Assembly: GCF_015710975.1 (NCBI RefSeq)
Contig: NZ_CP049783.1
Coordinates: 3,453,501 to 3,517,500, forward strand
Direction: 5' to 3'
Origin: Paenibacillus polymyxa
GTDB taxonomy: Bacteria > Bacillota > Bacilli > Paenibacillales > Paenibacillaceae
DNA: 64,000 bases
Made by a program: the position numbers and the translations under genes
Notes under the pieces: model-generated
What the model was told of the DNA's origin: nothing
Database searches by the model: none
The model's input: the letters and a program-made list of their open reading frames with translations, nothing else
Shown here: piece after piece, positions 47,350 through 56,255 of the stretch
Numbering within the stretch: the stretch's first letter is position 1
How the letters are laid out: each line of letters begins with the position of its first letter

Positions 47350-47388
47350 AAGCTGAGCGGCTCCGTGTGAGTCGCTCAGCTTTTATTT
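47350..47388 (+). terminator. Terminator of gdhA
   Basis: AAGCTGAGCG and CGCTCAGCTT arms are followed by TTATTT. Confidence 0.88.
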
Positions 47389-47449
47389 GGCATGAGGCAC
47401 TTTATTTTTCTCAGGGACTTGATTTATTGCTAAAGAGGATGTATATTAC

Positions 47450-47476
47450 TTGATAGATCAATAATTGATGGATCAA
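47450..47476. promoter_or_regulatory. Tandem palindromic operator before the MarR gene
   Basis: Two copies of TTGATNGATCAA (47450-47461 and 47465-47476), each perfectly palindromic around its central base, are separated by 3 bp. They lie 25 bp before the MarR reading frame and probably bind the MarR dimer for autoregulation. Confidence 0.75.
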
Positions 47477-47501
47477 AGGTTGGATCACGAGGCCCAGCGA
47501 T

Positions 47502-47957
47502 ATGCTAAAGGGAGGAGAGATTGATATCACCCAGACACCATCCGAGGCTGAGTATATTTTTGATATGCTGCTGCTACTGAACAAGCAGATTAGCTCCAAG
47601 TTCGAGCGGTGTGCAGGAGTCAGCGCATCCAGATTGCAGCTATTATGCAAGCTGTATCAAGTGGAGGAGATTAGTCAAACGCTGCTGCAAAAAGAGGTTG
47701 GCATTGACGCTGCAGCCGTTACGCGTCATTTGAAGCAACTGGAAGCGACAGGAATGGTCACACGACGCACGAAGCCAGAGGACAATAGGGTTACCTTGGT
47801 AAGCCTGACCGATTATGGGCGTGTGCGTATTGTCATCTTTAAGCAGGAGCGCTCGCAGTTTGTAGCTCAGCTGCTACAAAGCTTTGACGAGACTCAGCGA
47901 CATCAGCTAGCCGATATGCTGCAAGTGATGAATAGTCATATATCCAGTATGGACTGA
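47502..47957 (+). CDS. MarR-family transcriptional regulator
   Basis: Up to 151 residues with the MarR winged helix (LLQKEVGIDAAAVTRHLKQL, then the wing RRTKPEDNRVTLVSLTDYG). The ATG at 47502 overlaps the strong AAAGGGAGGAG, so translation may really begin some codons downstream (ATT at 47520 or ATG at 47562). The nitroreductase gene follows after 50 bp, and the tandem operator lies upstream. The usual reading is a repressor released by a quinone, nitro compound or other electrophile that also controls the reductase. Confidence 0.88.
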   Translation: MLKGGEIDITQTPSEAEYIFDMLLLLNKQISSKFERCAGVSASRLQLLCKLYQVEEISQTLLQKEVGIDAAAVTRHLKQLEATGMVTRRTKPEDNRVTLVSLTDYGRVRIVIFKQERSQFVAQLLQSFDETQRHQLADMLQVMNSHISSMD

Positions 47958-48007
47958 CAACATTGTCATATTACAATTACCCACAGAGGAACAAAGGAGA
48001 GATTGGA

Positions 48008-48661
48008 ATGAGTAATACGAATACATCCAATATTGTAAAAACGAATGATTTTAAAGAAATCGCATTGGGACGCCGTTCGGTAAAAGTATACGATCCGTCC
48101 GTGAAGATCAGCCGCGAGGAAATGACTGAGATTTTGACGGAAGCTACACGTGCACCATCATCCATTAATCTGCAACCTTGGCGTTTCCTTGTGATTGACA
48201 GCCCGGAAGGTAAAGCAACCCTGGCACCATTGGCTCGTTTCAACCAACGTCAAGTGGAGACCTCTTCGGCCGTGATCGCTGTGTTTGGGGATCTGAACAA
48301 CTTTGATAATTTCGAACAAATCTTCGGAGAAGCTGTAGAACTGGGCTATATGCCACAAGACATTAAAGAAATGCAACAGGAAAAAGTAACAGCCCATTTT
48401 GCTGCCCTTGATCCCGTTGTGAACAGAGAAACAGTTCTGATCGACGGTGGTTTGGTATCTATGCAGCTTATGCTGGTGGCACGCGCTCATGGCTACGATA
48501 CCAACGCTATCGGTGGTTATGAAAAGGATCAAATTGCCGAGGCCTTTGGTATGGACAAAGATCGTTATGTTCCTGTTATGCTCATTTCGATGGGTAAAGG
48601 AATCAACGAGGGGCACCCGTCCACACGTTTGCCGATTGATCAAATTGCACAGTGGAAATAA
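48008..48661 (+). CDS. Nitroreductase-family FMN oxidoreductase
   Basis: 217 residues from ATG 48008 (AAAGGAGAG seven bases upstream); the further upstream ATG has no ribosome site. FMN-binding motifs are RRSVKVYD at the N-terminus, APSSINLQPWRFLV, and GYMPQDIKEM in the middle. The family reduces nitro compounds, quinones or flavins with NAD(P)H. It is cotranscribed with the MarR regulator. Confidence 0.9.
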   Translation: MSNTNTSNIVKTNDFKEIALGRRSVKVYDPSVKISREEMTEILTEATRAPSSINLQPWRFLVIDSPEGKATLAPLARFNQRQVETSSAVIAVFGDLNNFDNFEQIFGEAVELGYMPQDIKEMQQEKVTAHFAALDPVVNRETVLIDGGLVSMQLMLVARAHGYDTNAIGGYEKDQIAEAFGMDKDRYVPVMLISMGKGINEGHPSTRLPIDQIAQWK

Positions 48662-48686
48662 GTTAAGTTATATCTATACGCAACAT

Positions 48687-48733
48687 AAAAAACAGGCGGA
48701 GCAAAGGACATTCCTTTGCTCCGCCTGTTTTTA
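48687..48733 (+). terminator. Terminator of the MarR/nitroreductase operon
   Basis: The perfect arms AACAGGCGGAGCAAAGGA and TCCTTTGCTCCGCCTGTT with a short CAT loop are followed by TTTT. It is symmetrical enough to work from both sides. Confidence 0.93.
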
Positions 48734-48781
48734 GTTTGCCGGATGTAACGCTGATTCGGGAATTGATGACGTCCTTTAGTC

Positions 48782-49945
48782 TTAGGGTGATCCTTGACCT
48801 ATATTCGCATCTGGTGTCTGTCCAGAGTCAGCAGTGTCATACTGAGGTGGATGATCACGCTTGGGCCATATAATCTGGTGAGAAGTATGGCTAAGCTCCT
48901 CATAAAATAACGGTGCTTTCTTGAACAGGCGTATGACCAGATGGAGAAAGAACCATCCGTTCAACACCAATAGCACAAGACCGATCAGCACACTTACCCA
49001 AGGGGACACTTGAGACCGCAGCACAGGTCCACCCAGTACGTAATTCAGTCCAAAATACAACCAGTACAAGAGACTGTACCGCTTGATGAGCTCCCACAAG
49101 GAAACTCGTTTTCCTCTCCCTGTAAGATGAATACGTACCAGCCATTTCCCTGGAGTCCGTCCATTCGTCAGGTAAGGAACCACCATAAAGTATATCCCAC
49201 TGGAAACCCAGAAAGCAGCAGATACATGCAGGGACTCCGTGATGCCGAATAACCCCGTCCAAAGGATAGAATCCACTAAGAAGGCTACTCCTCGTCTCGT
49301 ATAGGACACCCGTTTGGTTGTAATGTCCACATGCTTGTCCAGATGCTCCAACCGGGGAAGAAAGCGTGAAAACCATTCGCCGAGCAGAAAGCCCAGCATA
49401 CCGCCCAAAGTATTGGCCATCAGATCGTCCACGTCAAATACACGATACGCATGGTCAAAAAATCCATACAATCCTGTCAGCTGTGTCACCTCAAAGAAGA
49501 GAGACAAGGCGAAGGACAGAATCAGACACCAGCCCCATCGTGCACGGAAGTAATAACGTAAGAACATACCGAAAGGCATGGTCATCATTACGTTAAAAAC
49601 CACTTGCAGAAAAGCACGCTCCTTCAGTAGATGCAAATAACTGGAAGGATGAGCAGGTGAAACGGATGTTTCTCTTATGATGTCTTGCACGAACTGCAAG
49701 GGCATCCACTGCAAAGCTCCCCCGGCCAAAGCTGCATTATGACGCGATGCCGGAAGCGGTAGTATGACTAAAAAGAAGGCGTTCATCAAGTATAAAAGCA
49801 TCAAGTAAAGCAGCCACGCTCTAGCCTTGTGAATATAGCCATGTCTGCGATATTGCACGATAAGGAACGGAAGTGTAAACAATAACGCAGCAACAGGGAA
49901 GGCCAGAAAAGCATATGAAACGGGAAACAGATAAGATTGAATCAT
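48782..49945 (-). CDS. VanZ-RDD fusion membrane protein
   Basis: 387 residues. The N-terminal half is a VanZ-like domain with four to five helices (residues about 1-200; FEVTQLTGLYGFFDHAYRVF, DVDDLMANTLGGMLG). The C-terminal half is an RDD domain (RRGVAFLVDSILWTGLFGI, TNGRTPGKWLVRIHL). VanZ relatives are linked to glycopeptide and lipoglycopeptide tolerance, and RDD proteins to transport; the combination is common in Firmicutes without an assigned role. It lies 7 bp after the permease gene and is cotranscribed with it. Confidence 0.85.
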   Translation of the reverse strand: MIQSYLFPVSYAFLAFPVAALLFTLPFLIVQYRRHGYIHKARAWLLYLMLLYLMNAFFLVILPLPASRHNAALAGGALQWMPLQFVQDIIRETSVSPAHPSSYLHLLKERAFLQVVFNVMMTMPFGMFLRYYFRARWGWCLILSFALSLFFEVTQLTGLYGFFDHAYRVFDVDDLMANTLGGMLGFLLGEWFSRFLPRLEHLDKHVDITTKRVSYTRRGVAFLVDSILWTGLFGITESLHVSAAFWVSSGIYFMVVPYLTNGRTPGKWLVRIHLTGRGKRVSLWELIKRYSLLYWLYFGLNYVLGGPVLRSQVSPWVSVLIGLVLLVLNGWFFLHLVIRLFKKAPLFYEELSHTSHQIIWPKRDHPPQYDTADSGQTPDANIGQGSP

Positions 49946-49952
49946 GAGCTGT

Positions 49953-51296
49953 TTAAGCCTGCTTTCTCCGGAACTTCACCAAAGACCAGATGACCAAAAA
50001 TGCCATGAAAGCCACGCATACGCTGATGCTGATCCGATTTTGCGGGTCAATCAAGAACAGGAAGGCAATGACCCAAAGGCATCCGACCGTAACCGCCGTC
50101 ACATAAGGGAATCCCCATATCTTGAAGGTAGGCTCCACTGGATAAGATTTGCGCAGTTTCAATTGGGACAGGCAGATGCAGCTCCAGACGAGCAGCACGA
50201 CAAAGCCAGGTACAGCCATCAAAATACGGAACAGCCCTTCCTGAGCGACGTATGCGACCATGGAGCCAACAATCAGGATGACCGCGCACAGTTTGAGACT
50301 GTTCACCGGAACTCCATTGGAGGACAGGCGCGCGAGTGATTTGGGACCTTCTCCATTAATCGCCAGCGAATGGAGCATGCGTGTAGCCCCGTAAATTCCC
50401 GAATTGGCGGCTGACAGTACAGCAGTGATCAGAATAAAGTTCATGACATGAGCTGAGCCTTGAAGCCCTACAGAAGACAATACCTGTACAAACGGGCTGG
50501 TACTTGCATCCAGTTGGTTCCAGGGAATCAAGCCACAAATAATGAGAATAGGCAGCGTATAGAACAAAACAACGCGAAGAATAAAGCTTTTAACCACTTT
50601 AGGCAGTACCTTTTCTGGATTTTCAGTCTCCGTCAACGTCAATCCGATCAGCTCAGACCCTCCGTAAGAAAAGGTAACGACCAGCAATGCCGAAAAGATT
50701 GCTAGCCAGCCATTGGGGAAAAACCCGCCGTGCTGAGCGTAGTTGCTTAAATAAGGTGGAGTTTCAGTGGGGATAATCCCAAACAGTATACAGCCACCCA
50801 AGGCAATGAAGATAATAATCATGGCAATTTTAATGCCTGCCAGCCAAAACTCCAGCTCCCCTAAACCGCCGACACTCAGCATGTTGACGACAATAATGAA
50901 AGCCGCACTCGCTAAACTGAGGAGCCATAGAGGGACATCTGGCAGCCAATATTGCAGGAAGCTTCCCGCGGCAATGACCTCAATGACACAGACAGCCAGC
51001 CACATGAAGCAATACAACCAGCCGATAATAAAAGAAAGTCGTTCTCCAAAAGCCTTGCGAATAAAATCCTTCATATTCATGTTGGGGTAGACGGTAGCCA
51101 TCTCGGCAATCGCACCCATAACGACCAAGAGCAGCAGTCCTGCGAAGACATAGGATAAAATAACTCCAGGTCCTGCCAAGCTAATCGTTTCGGTACTTCC
51201 CTTAAAAATACCCGTCCCGATGACTCCACCCATAGCCATAAAGGTAATATGCCGTGGTCGAAGCTTTTTGTGTAAAGTTGCTTCATTTGATTTCAA
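49953..51296 (-). CDS. APC-family amino acid permease
   Basis: About 447 residues and 12 helices of the amino acid-polyamine-organocation family. The signature FMAMGGVIGTGIFKGS is in helix 1, and the consensus amphipathic loop FSYGGSELIGLTLTE lies in the middle. This resembles GabP/RocE/AapA-type proton symporters. The best start is TTG 51296, eight bases after AAGGAGG; the ATG at 51335 lies upstream of that site. It is first in an operon with the VanZ-RDD gene. The substrate is not assigned. Confidence 0.9.
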   Translation of the reverse strand: MKSNEATLHKKLRPRHITFMAMGGVIGTGIFKGSTETISLAGPGVILSYVFAGLLLLVVMGAIAEMATVYPNMNMKDFIRKAFGERLSFIIGWLYCFMWLAVCVIEVIAAGSFLQYWLPDVPLWLLSLASAAFIIVVNMLSVGGLGELEFWLAGIKIAMIIIFIALGGCILFGIIPTETPPYLSNYAQHGGFFPNGWLAIFSALLVVTFSYGGSELIGLTLTETENPEKVLPKVVKSFILRVVLFYTLPILIICGLIPWNQLDASTSPFVQVLSSVGLQGSAHVMNFILITAVLSAANSGIYGATRMLHSLAINGEGPKSLARLSSNGVPVNSLKLCAVILIVGSMVAYVAQEGLFRILMAVPGFVVLLVWSCICLSQLKLRKSYPVEPTFKIWGFPYVTAVTVGCLWVIAFLFLIDPQNRISISVCVAFMAFLVIWSLVKFRRKQA

Positions 51297-51454
51297 TATG
51301 AAATCCTCCTTCATCATAGTGTACAGCTTCAGCATAGCCCAAGCAGGGTTACTTCAATTAGACTTATACTACATGAAAATATCCAATTAGGAAATGAAAG
51401 AAATAGGATCTGGTAGGGAGATTAAAATAGATAGAGGAAAAAATGTAGAAACAG

Positions 51455-51505
51455 AGACAGAATGATATTGTTGACGATTGTTGTAATATCGATATCATTC
51501 TGTCT
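51455..51505. promoter_or_regulatory. Perfect 14-bp inverted repeat in a divergent promoter region
   Basis: AGACAGAATGATAT (51455-51468) is exactly repeated in inverse as ATATCATTCTGTCT (51492-51505), with 23 bp between. It lies between the permease gene (leftward) and the AraC-lipoprotein fusion (rightward). Possible roles are a binding site for the AraC protein or for Fur; the half-site is only loosely Fur-like. The rest of 51297-51628 shows no gene. Confidence 0.6.
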
Positions 51506-51628
51506 TTATGTTATATTCACCTTGTTTCGCGCGGGAATAATTGTTTCATGGTAGCCAAAGTAAAGGATGATATATAATGAGGTTGGTTTGGAAAAAAGTA
51601 TGAATTTATGAAGCGGAGGCTTTGATAC

Positions 51629-53620
51629 GTGAAGGATCGGCAAAAGCAGACAGGTTCTCAATCCGGGATGAGCAAGGGGCATGAAGCTGATGAGCTGAAC
51701 AAGCTACTGTCCGTATGGCTCCATTCGTCGATCCGTGTCATGGATGTCCGGCACATTCGACTGGAAGCGGAAGAGCTGGTTCAATTATATCGTCTTCCAG
51801 CGCACGCTTTTGTGTTCATGCTACAGGGTAGCGTGCACTTGGATGATGATTGGAAGGATGCATCCCATTCAGGCTATGTACTACATGGTGGCAAGGGCTT
51901 TGAACTGAATATCAAGCCTTCATCATGCGGGATCGAATATATTCTTGTACTATATAAAGCAACTTCTTTATCAGGACGCACAGTTTATCATCAACCTTCG
52001 GCAGCTTATGGTTTCATACCGCCCTATCCGGCTATACTATATCAAAAGCTGCAGCTACTGGCGAACACATGGCAGGATCAAGAGGCGTTATCCAAAGTTC
52101 AGGCGCAGGGTCGGTTCTATGATTTTGCATATGAATGTATGCGCCAATCGCAGGAACCGCAGGCTCGGACCTCCACGCGGGATGTCGTGGCACAGGCAAT
52201 TCGATTTATGCAGGCTCATTATGCGGAGTCCATCACGCTGGAACGTTTGGCCGGATTATTGGAATGTAGTCCGCGACACCTGACCCGGTTATTTAAAAAA
52301 CAAACGGATAGTAGCCCGATTACGTACTTGATTCAATTACGGATGGACAAGGCGAAGGAGCTTTTGCGGAAGACGGATGCTACTTTGCAGGATATTGCTG
52401 CGAGTGTGGGGTATTCAGATGTCTATTTCTTTAGCCGGGCATTCAAAAAATATACTGGCGTATCCCCGGTTCATTATCGGGACAGCTTATATTCATCTGC
52501 TTTTGTTAGTGATATGCGTCTGGATAATCCATCAAGCCTGTCTGAATGTTCCATTGATTCAACAGGTGGTGCCCTGCATACTGGTATTGAGGATAATAAT
52601 CATTATCAAAACCATGACGAAGGGATTTTACAAATGAATAGAAACACAAAGCATTCCATGGCATTTATTGTATTGCTTAGTTTTACCCTGCTGCTGAGCG
52701 CGTGCTCAGGCACATCCAGTCCTACGGCAACCGATGGCGCTTCGCAAGGGAACAATAATACATCAGCAGAACCAGCATCACAGGAAAGGGTACTGAAGGA
52801 TGCACTTGGGCATGAGGTGAAGGTTCCGGCTCAGCCTCAGCGTGTGCTCGCTTCTTATCTGGAGGATCATCTGGTGGCGTTGGGTGTTAAACCGGTAGCC
52901 CAATGGTCGGTGGGTAAAAATTCAGTTCAAGCTTACCTGCAAAAAGAACTGAAAGATGTTCCTGCCATCGCTTCAGATCTTCCGTTCGAGGCGGTTCTGA
53001 ACTTCAAGCCTGACTTGATCATTATGGACAGTGCGAGCATGGTGGAAGGCGACAAATATGATCAATACTCCAAAATTGCTCCAACCTACGTTGTGGGCAG
53101 TAATATGAATAATGATTGGCGCCAAGAGCTGCTGACCGTGGGTGAGGTGCTGAATAAGAGCAGTGAAGCGAAGCAGGCATTAAGCAATTACGACAAAAAA
53201 GCAGCAGAGGCGAAAGCCAAGCTCAGTCAGACGGTAGGACAAAAAACGGCTGCGGCATTGTGGGTAACGGATAAAAACGTATATGTGGTGAACCAGAATC
53301 TATCTAGCGGGGATGTATTGTACAAGGATTTGGGATTCAAGATTCCACAGGTCGTACAAGAGATTTCCAAAACGGCCAAGGCGAACTGGAGCAACTTATC
53401 CCTGGAAAAACTAGCTGAGCTGGACGCTGATTATATCTTTATCGTGAACAGCAAAAATGTGAGTAAGGATGAGATTATTAAAGATCCAGTCTGGGCAGGA
53501 ATTCCGGCAGTCAAAGAAGGCCATGTATACGAATTTGGCAAGGATTCCAGCTGGCTGTATACAGGTACAATTGCAAACAGTCAAATGATTGATGATGTTC
53601 TGAAAAATGTAATGAAGTAA
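51629..53620 (+). CDS. AraC regulator fused to a siderophore-binding lipoprotein
   Basis: 663 residues in one frame. Residues about 1-185 form an AraC sensory part. About 190-285 is the AraC double helix-turn-helix (LERLAGLLECSPRHLTRLFK, DIAASVGYSDVYFFSRAFKK). About 286-335 is a linker. Then MNRNTKHSMAFIVLLSF... is a complete lipoprotein signal with lipobox LLSAC (Cys near 362). About 385-663 is an FhuD/FeuA-type Fe-siderophore-binding domain (RVLASYLEDHLVALGVKP, DADYIFIVNS). B. subtilis Btr also joins AraC to such a domain but without an export signal. The ATG at 52634 has AAGGGA eight bases upstream and could start a separate lipoprotein, so one gene may give two products. The start used is GTG 51629 (GCGGAGG upstream). 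Confidence 0.85.
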   Translation: MKDRQKQTGSQSGMSKGHEADELNKLLSVWLHSSIRVMDVRHIRLEAEELVQLYRLPAHAFVFMLQGSVHLDDDWKDASHSGYVLHGGKGFELNIKPSSCGIEYILVLYKATSLSGRTVYHQPSAAYGFIPPYPAILYQKLQLLANTWQDQEALSKVQAQGRFYDFAYECMRQSQEPQARTSTRDVVAQAIRFMQAHYAESITLERLAGLLECSPRHLTRLFKKQTDSSPITYLIQLRMDKAKELLRKTDATLQDIAASVGYSDVYFFSRAFKKYTGVSPVHYRDSLYSSAFVSDMRLDNPSSLSECSIDSTGGALHTGIEDNNHYQNHDEGILQMNRNTKHSMAFIVLLSFTLLLSACSGTSSPTATDGASQGNNNTSAEPASQERVLKDALGHEVKVPAQPQRVLASYLEDHLVALGVKPVAQWSVGKNSVQAYLQKELKDVPAIASDLPFEAVLNFKPDLIIMDSASMVEGDKYDQYSKIAPTYVVGSNMNNDWRQELLTVGEVLNKSSEAKQALSNYDKKAAEAKAKLSQTVGQKTAAALWVTDKNVYVVNQNLSSGDVLYKDLGFKIPQVVQEISKTAKANWSNLSLEKLAELDADYIFIVNSKNVSKDEIIKDPVWAGIPAVKEGHVYEFGKDSSWLYTGTIANSQMIDDVLKNVMK

Positions 53621-53634
53621 GCAAAACGGTAATC

Positions 53635-53691
53635 AAAAAACGCTGCTCATCTTGACGACAGTATGTCGCAGGAAGGAGAGCGTTTTTTTAT
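53635..53691 (+). terminator. Terminator of the AraC-lipoprotein gene
   Basis: AAAAAACGCT and AGCGTTTTTTT form the base of a long imperfect hairpin with symmetrical A- and T-runs, so it can end transcription from both sides. Confidence 0.85.
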
Positions 53692-53737
53692 ATAAAAAGA
53701 TGCCTGCAAAGGGCAGACATCTGATTTATTTTCGATA

Positions 53738-54790
53738 TTAGGATTGCGGAGATACCAGGATTTTAACCTGATTTTTTTCTTTCAGAAGACCTTCAAAGCC
53801 TTGCTCGATCACTTCTTCGAGCTTAATACGTTTGGTCACAAGTTTGTCAGCAGGGAAATATCCTTTTTCCATCAAGCTGATGACAGCCGGGAATACATCA
53901 CGGTAGCCGATAATACCAGTCAGATTGCGTTCCTTCATGACAATATTGTTCGGTTTGATCGGAGCTTCTTTTTCAAAAATGCTGACGATCATGATTTGTC
54001 CGCTGATTTTAGTGGATTCAATCGCTTGAGTCAGCACAGGAGGTACTCCAGTGACTTCATAGGCTACATCTACGCCACCGTTAGTCCGTTTGTGCAGTTC
54101 TTCCACAACATCATAAGTTTTAGGATCAAGCACGATAGCACCCAGCTCTTCAGCTTTAGCTTTACGCTCCTCGGAAAGCTCTACCGCATAAATCTCAGAT
54201 GCGCCCGAAGCTTTCAACGCTTCAATAACCAGCAATCCGATAGGACCAGCGCCAAACACGACAGCTTTGTCGCCGACTTTCAGTTGGCTTTGACGTACAG
54301 CATACAAAGCAACGGCCGAAGGCTCTACCAAAGCGCCTTGCTCGAAGGATACGCTTTCTGGAATTTTGTGAACCATGTGCTCGTCAGCTGCGACATATTC
54401 AGAAAATCCACCGCCGCCGCCTGCCAAACCGAGGAAGCCCATTTTATCGCAAAGGTTATATTTGCCTTGTCTACATGCATCACATTCTCCACATGCAAAA
54501 ACCGGTTCTACGACTACACGGTCGCCAACCTGAATTTTAGTTACACCTTCACCGATTTCAACGACTTGTCCAGAAAATTCATGTCCCATCACAATCGGAG
54601 CTTTTTCGCCAGTCAGTGGATGCTGAGCGTTTTCAGGAATGAAGATCGGTCCTGCTACATATTCGTGAAGATCACTTCCGCAAATGCCACACCATTCCAC
54701 TTTGATCTTTACTTTTCCTGGAAGAGCAGCGGGTTGCTCAATGTTTTCCAAACGTAAATCTTTTACTCCATGCCATCTCAATGCTTGCAT
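53738..54790 (-). CDS. bdhA: 2,3-butanediol dehydrogenase-type zinc alcohol dehydrogenase
   Basis: 350 residues of the medium-chain zinc dehydrogenase family, closest by eye to (R,R)-2,3-butanediol dehydrogenases (MQALRWHGVKDLRLENIEQP, EWCGICGSDLHEYVAGPIFI). The catalytic zinc lies in CGICGSD and GHEFSGQV, the structural zinc in CGECDACRQGKYNLC, and the Rossmann motif is VVFGAGPIGLL. It reduces acetoin to 2,3-butanediol with NADH. TTGACA (54897-54892) is a good -35, and the LacI-type palindrome at 54849-54860 lies just downstream of the promoter. It is divergent from a LacI-family gene. Confidence 0.9.
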   Translation of the reverse strand: MQALRWHGVKDLRLENIEQPAALPGKVKIKVEWCGICGSDLHEYVAGPIFIPENAQHPLTGEKAPIVMGHEFSGQVVEIGEGVTKIQVGDRVVVEPVFACGECDACRQGKYNLCDKMGFLGLAGGGGGFSEYVAADEHMVHKIPESVSFEQGALVEPSAVALYAVRQSQLKVGDKAVVFGAGPIGLLVIEALKASGASEIYAVELSEERKAKAEELGAIVLDPKTYDVVEELHKRTNGGVDVAYEVTGVPPVLTQAIESTKISGQIMIVSIFEKEAPIKPNNIVMKERNLTGIIGYRDVFPAVISLMEKGYFPADKLVTKRIKLEEVIEQGFEGLLKEKNQVKILVSPQS

Positions 54791-54848
54791 GTCTTGTCAT
54801 CTCCTTGATGAATATATGATCATTGCCGCTATAAAAGTGAATGAATAA

Positions 54849-54860
54849 GGAAACGTTTCC
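54849..54860. promoter_or_regulatory. LacI-family palindromic operator
   Basis: GGAAACGTTTCC is a perfect 12-bp palindrome with the central CG typical of LacI/GalR operators. It lies 60 bp before bdhA, just after its promoter. A weaker relative, GAAAACGATTCC, lies at 55100-55111 before the LacI-family gene. Confidence 0.75.
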
Positions 54861-55132
54861 GAAAAATAATATGTCACAATTTTTACACATTGTCAAACCA
54901 AATTAATGCAAAAAGCACTTGATTTTTTTGTGAATATAATCACTTGTGACTATGGCGCTATATTTGACTCGTTGCTTAGTACAAAAGAATTTTTACTACT
55001 TTTGCAGGTGAAGCAGAGGCTAGAAAGAAAACGAATTCAATTTTTAGAGGTGCATTCTGTGGTATAATATCTATATTAGAGAGTTTATGTATATAGAGAG
55101 AAAACGATTCCGAGCGTGAAAGGATTTTGGGT

Positions 55133-56170
55133 GTGTCAGAGCAAAAGAAAGTAACTATAGAGGATGTAGCCAAGCGGGCAGGGGTCGGTATTGCGACTGT
55201 CTCCAGGGCTATTAATGATAGCGAGGGCATCAGCCCCAAAACAAAGGCATTTATTTTGCAAGTAATTGAAGAAATGGGTTTTACGCCCAATACCTCAGCT
55301 CAAAGCCTAAAGGTGCGGCAGACACGGCAAATTGCGCTGGCTGTACCGGATATCCGGAACGCGATCATTCCAGAGATTGCTTGGTCCGTAGAACAGGCCG
55401 CCAAGCAGCACGGTTATCGTGTCGTGCAGATCAATACGGCCGGGAATGCCAGGATGGAGCTTGAAACGGTGCGTGAGGTTAAGAAGCTGCATGTAGACGG
55501 GCTCATCATTATGCCGCTGGCGTATCCCAAAATGTTGGTTGATCTGATTAACAAAGCGAACGTTCCCGTGTCTATTATTAACTATGGCAAGAAGCTGGGT
55601 GAAGACGTCAAAGCGGATATCGTCAGTCTGGCCCGGCAAGAGGGAAGACTTGTGATGGAGCATTTGCTTAAAATCGGAAGAACGAGAATTGCTTATGCAG
55701 GTGCAGCGAAGGACAAAATCGAGGAGAGATACTTCGCTTATGAGCAGTCTCTCCAGCATGTGGACCCTTCACTGGTGTATTTTGGCGATGACTTTTCCTT
55801 CGAGACCGGGCTACGGGCAGCCGATTATTTTTACAGCTTGAAAAATATGCCGGATGCGATTTATGCAGTTAATGATATGGTGGCCATAGGAATCGTAAAC
55901 CGCTTTAAGGATTTGGGTGTAAAAGTACCGCAAGAGGTTGCAGTGGTCGGTATTGATAACAATTTGTGGGCTACGGTAACGACCCCGCAGATCAGCTCAG
56001 TTTCTATCATGGGGGAAGAGGTGGCACGCCTGGCTGCGGAACTGCTGCTTAAGCGAATTCAGGAACAGACCGTGGGGGATTATGAGCGTATACAGTTTGA
56101 GCCTCGTTTGATTGTCAGGGAATCCAGCGTCTCCGTGATCCGTAAGCCTACGGTTGGGCATGACGAGTAA
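55133..56170 (+). CDS. LacI-family transcriptional regulator
   Basis: 345 residues from GTG 55133, eight bases after AAAGGA; the TTG at 55127 is too close to it. The N-terminal HTH VTIEDVAKRAGVGIATVSRA and hinge helix TPNTSAQSLKVRQTRQIALA are followed by a periplasmic-binding-type effector domain (DAIYAVNDMVAIGIVNRFKD, VVGIDNNLWATVTTPQISSV). It is divergent from bdhA, and palindromic operators lie in the shared region, so it probably represses bdhA and itself. The effector is unknown. Confidence 0.9.
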   Translation: MSEQKKVTIEDVAKRAGVGIATVSRAINDSEGISPKTKAFILQVIEEMGFTPNTSAQSLKVRQTRQIALAVPDIRNAIIPEIAWSVEQAAKQHGYRVVQINTAGNARMELETVREVKKLHVDGLIIMPLAYPKMLVDLINKANVPVSIINYGKKLGEDVKADIVSLARQEGRLVMEHLLKIGRTRIAYAGAAKDKIEERYFAYEQSLQHVDPSLVYFGDDFSFETGLRAADYFYSLKNMPDAIYAVNDMVAIGIVNRFKDLGVKVPQEVAVVGIDNNLWATVTTPQISSVSIMGEEVARLAAELLLKRIQEQTVGDYERIQFEPRLIVRESSVSVIRKPTVGHDE

Positions 56171-56255
56171 AGTAAGTCTAGCTCTGCACCCTATTCCGTT
56201 ATAACCATGGATGAATGGCTGCAGGCGTAATAGATATGGATAGGAGAGTGGATTC

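Noticed and set aside
53744..54757. 337-codon plus-strand frame opposite bdhA
   Set aside because: It is a mirror of the dehydrogenase gene; the minus-strand product has all zinc and NAD motifs.
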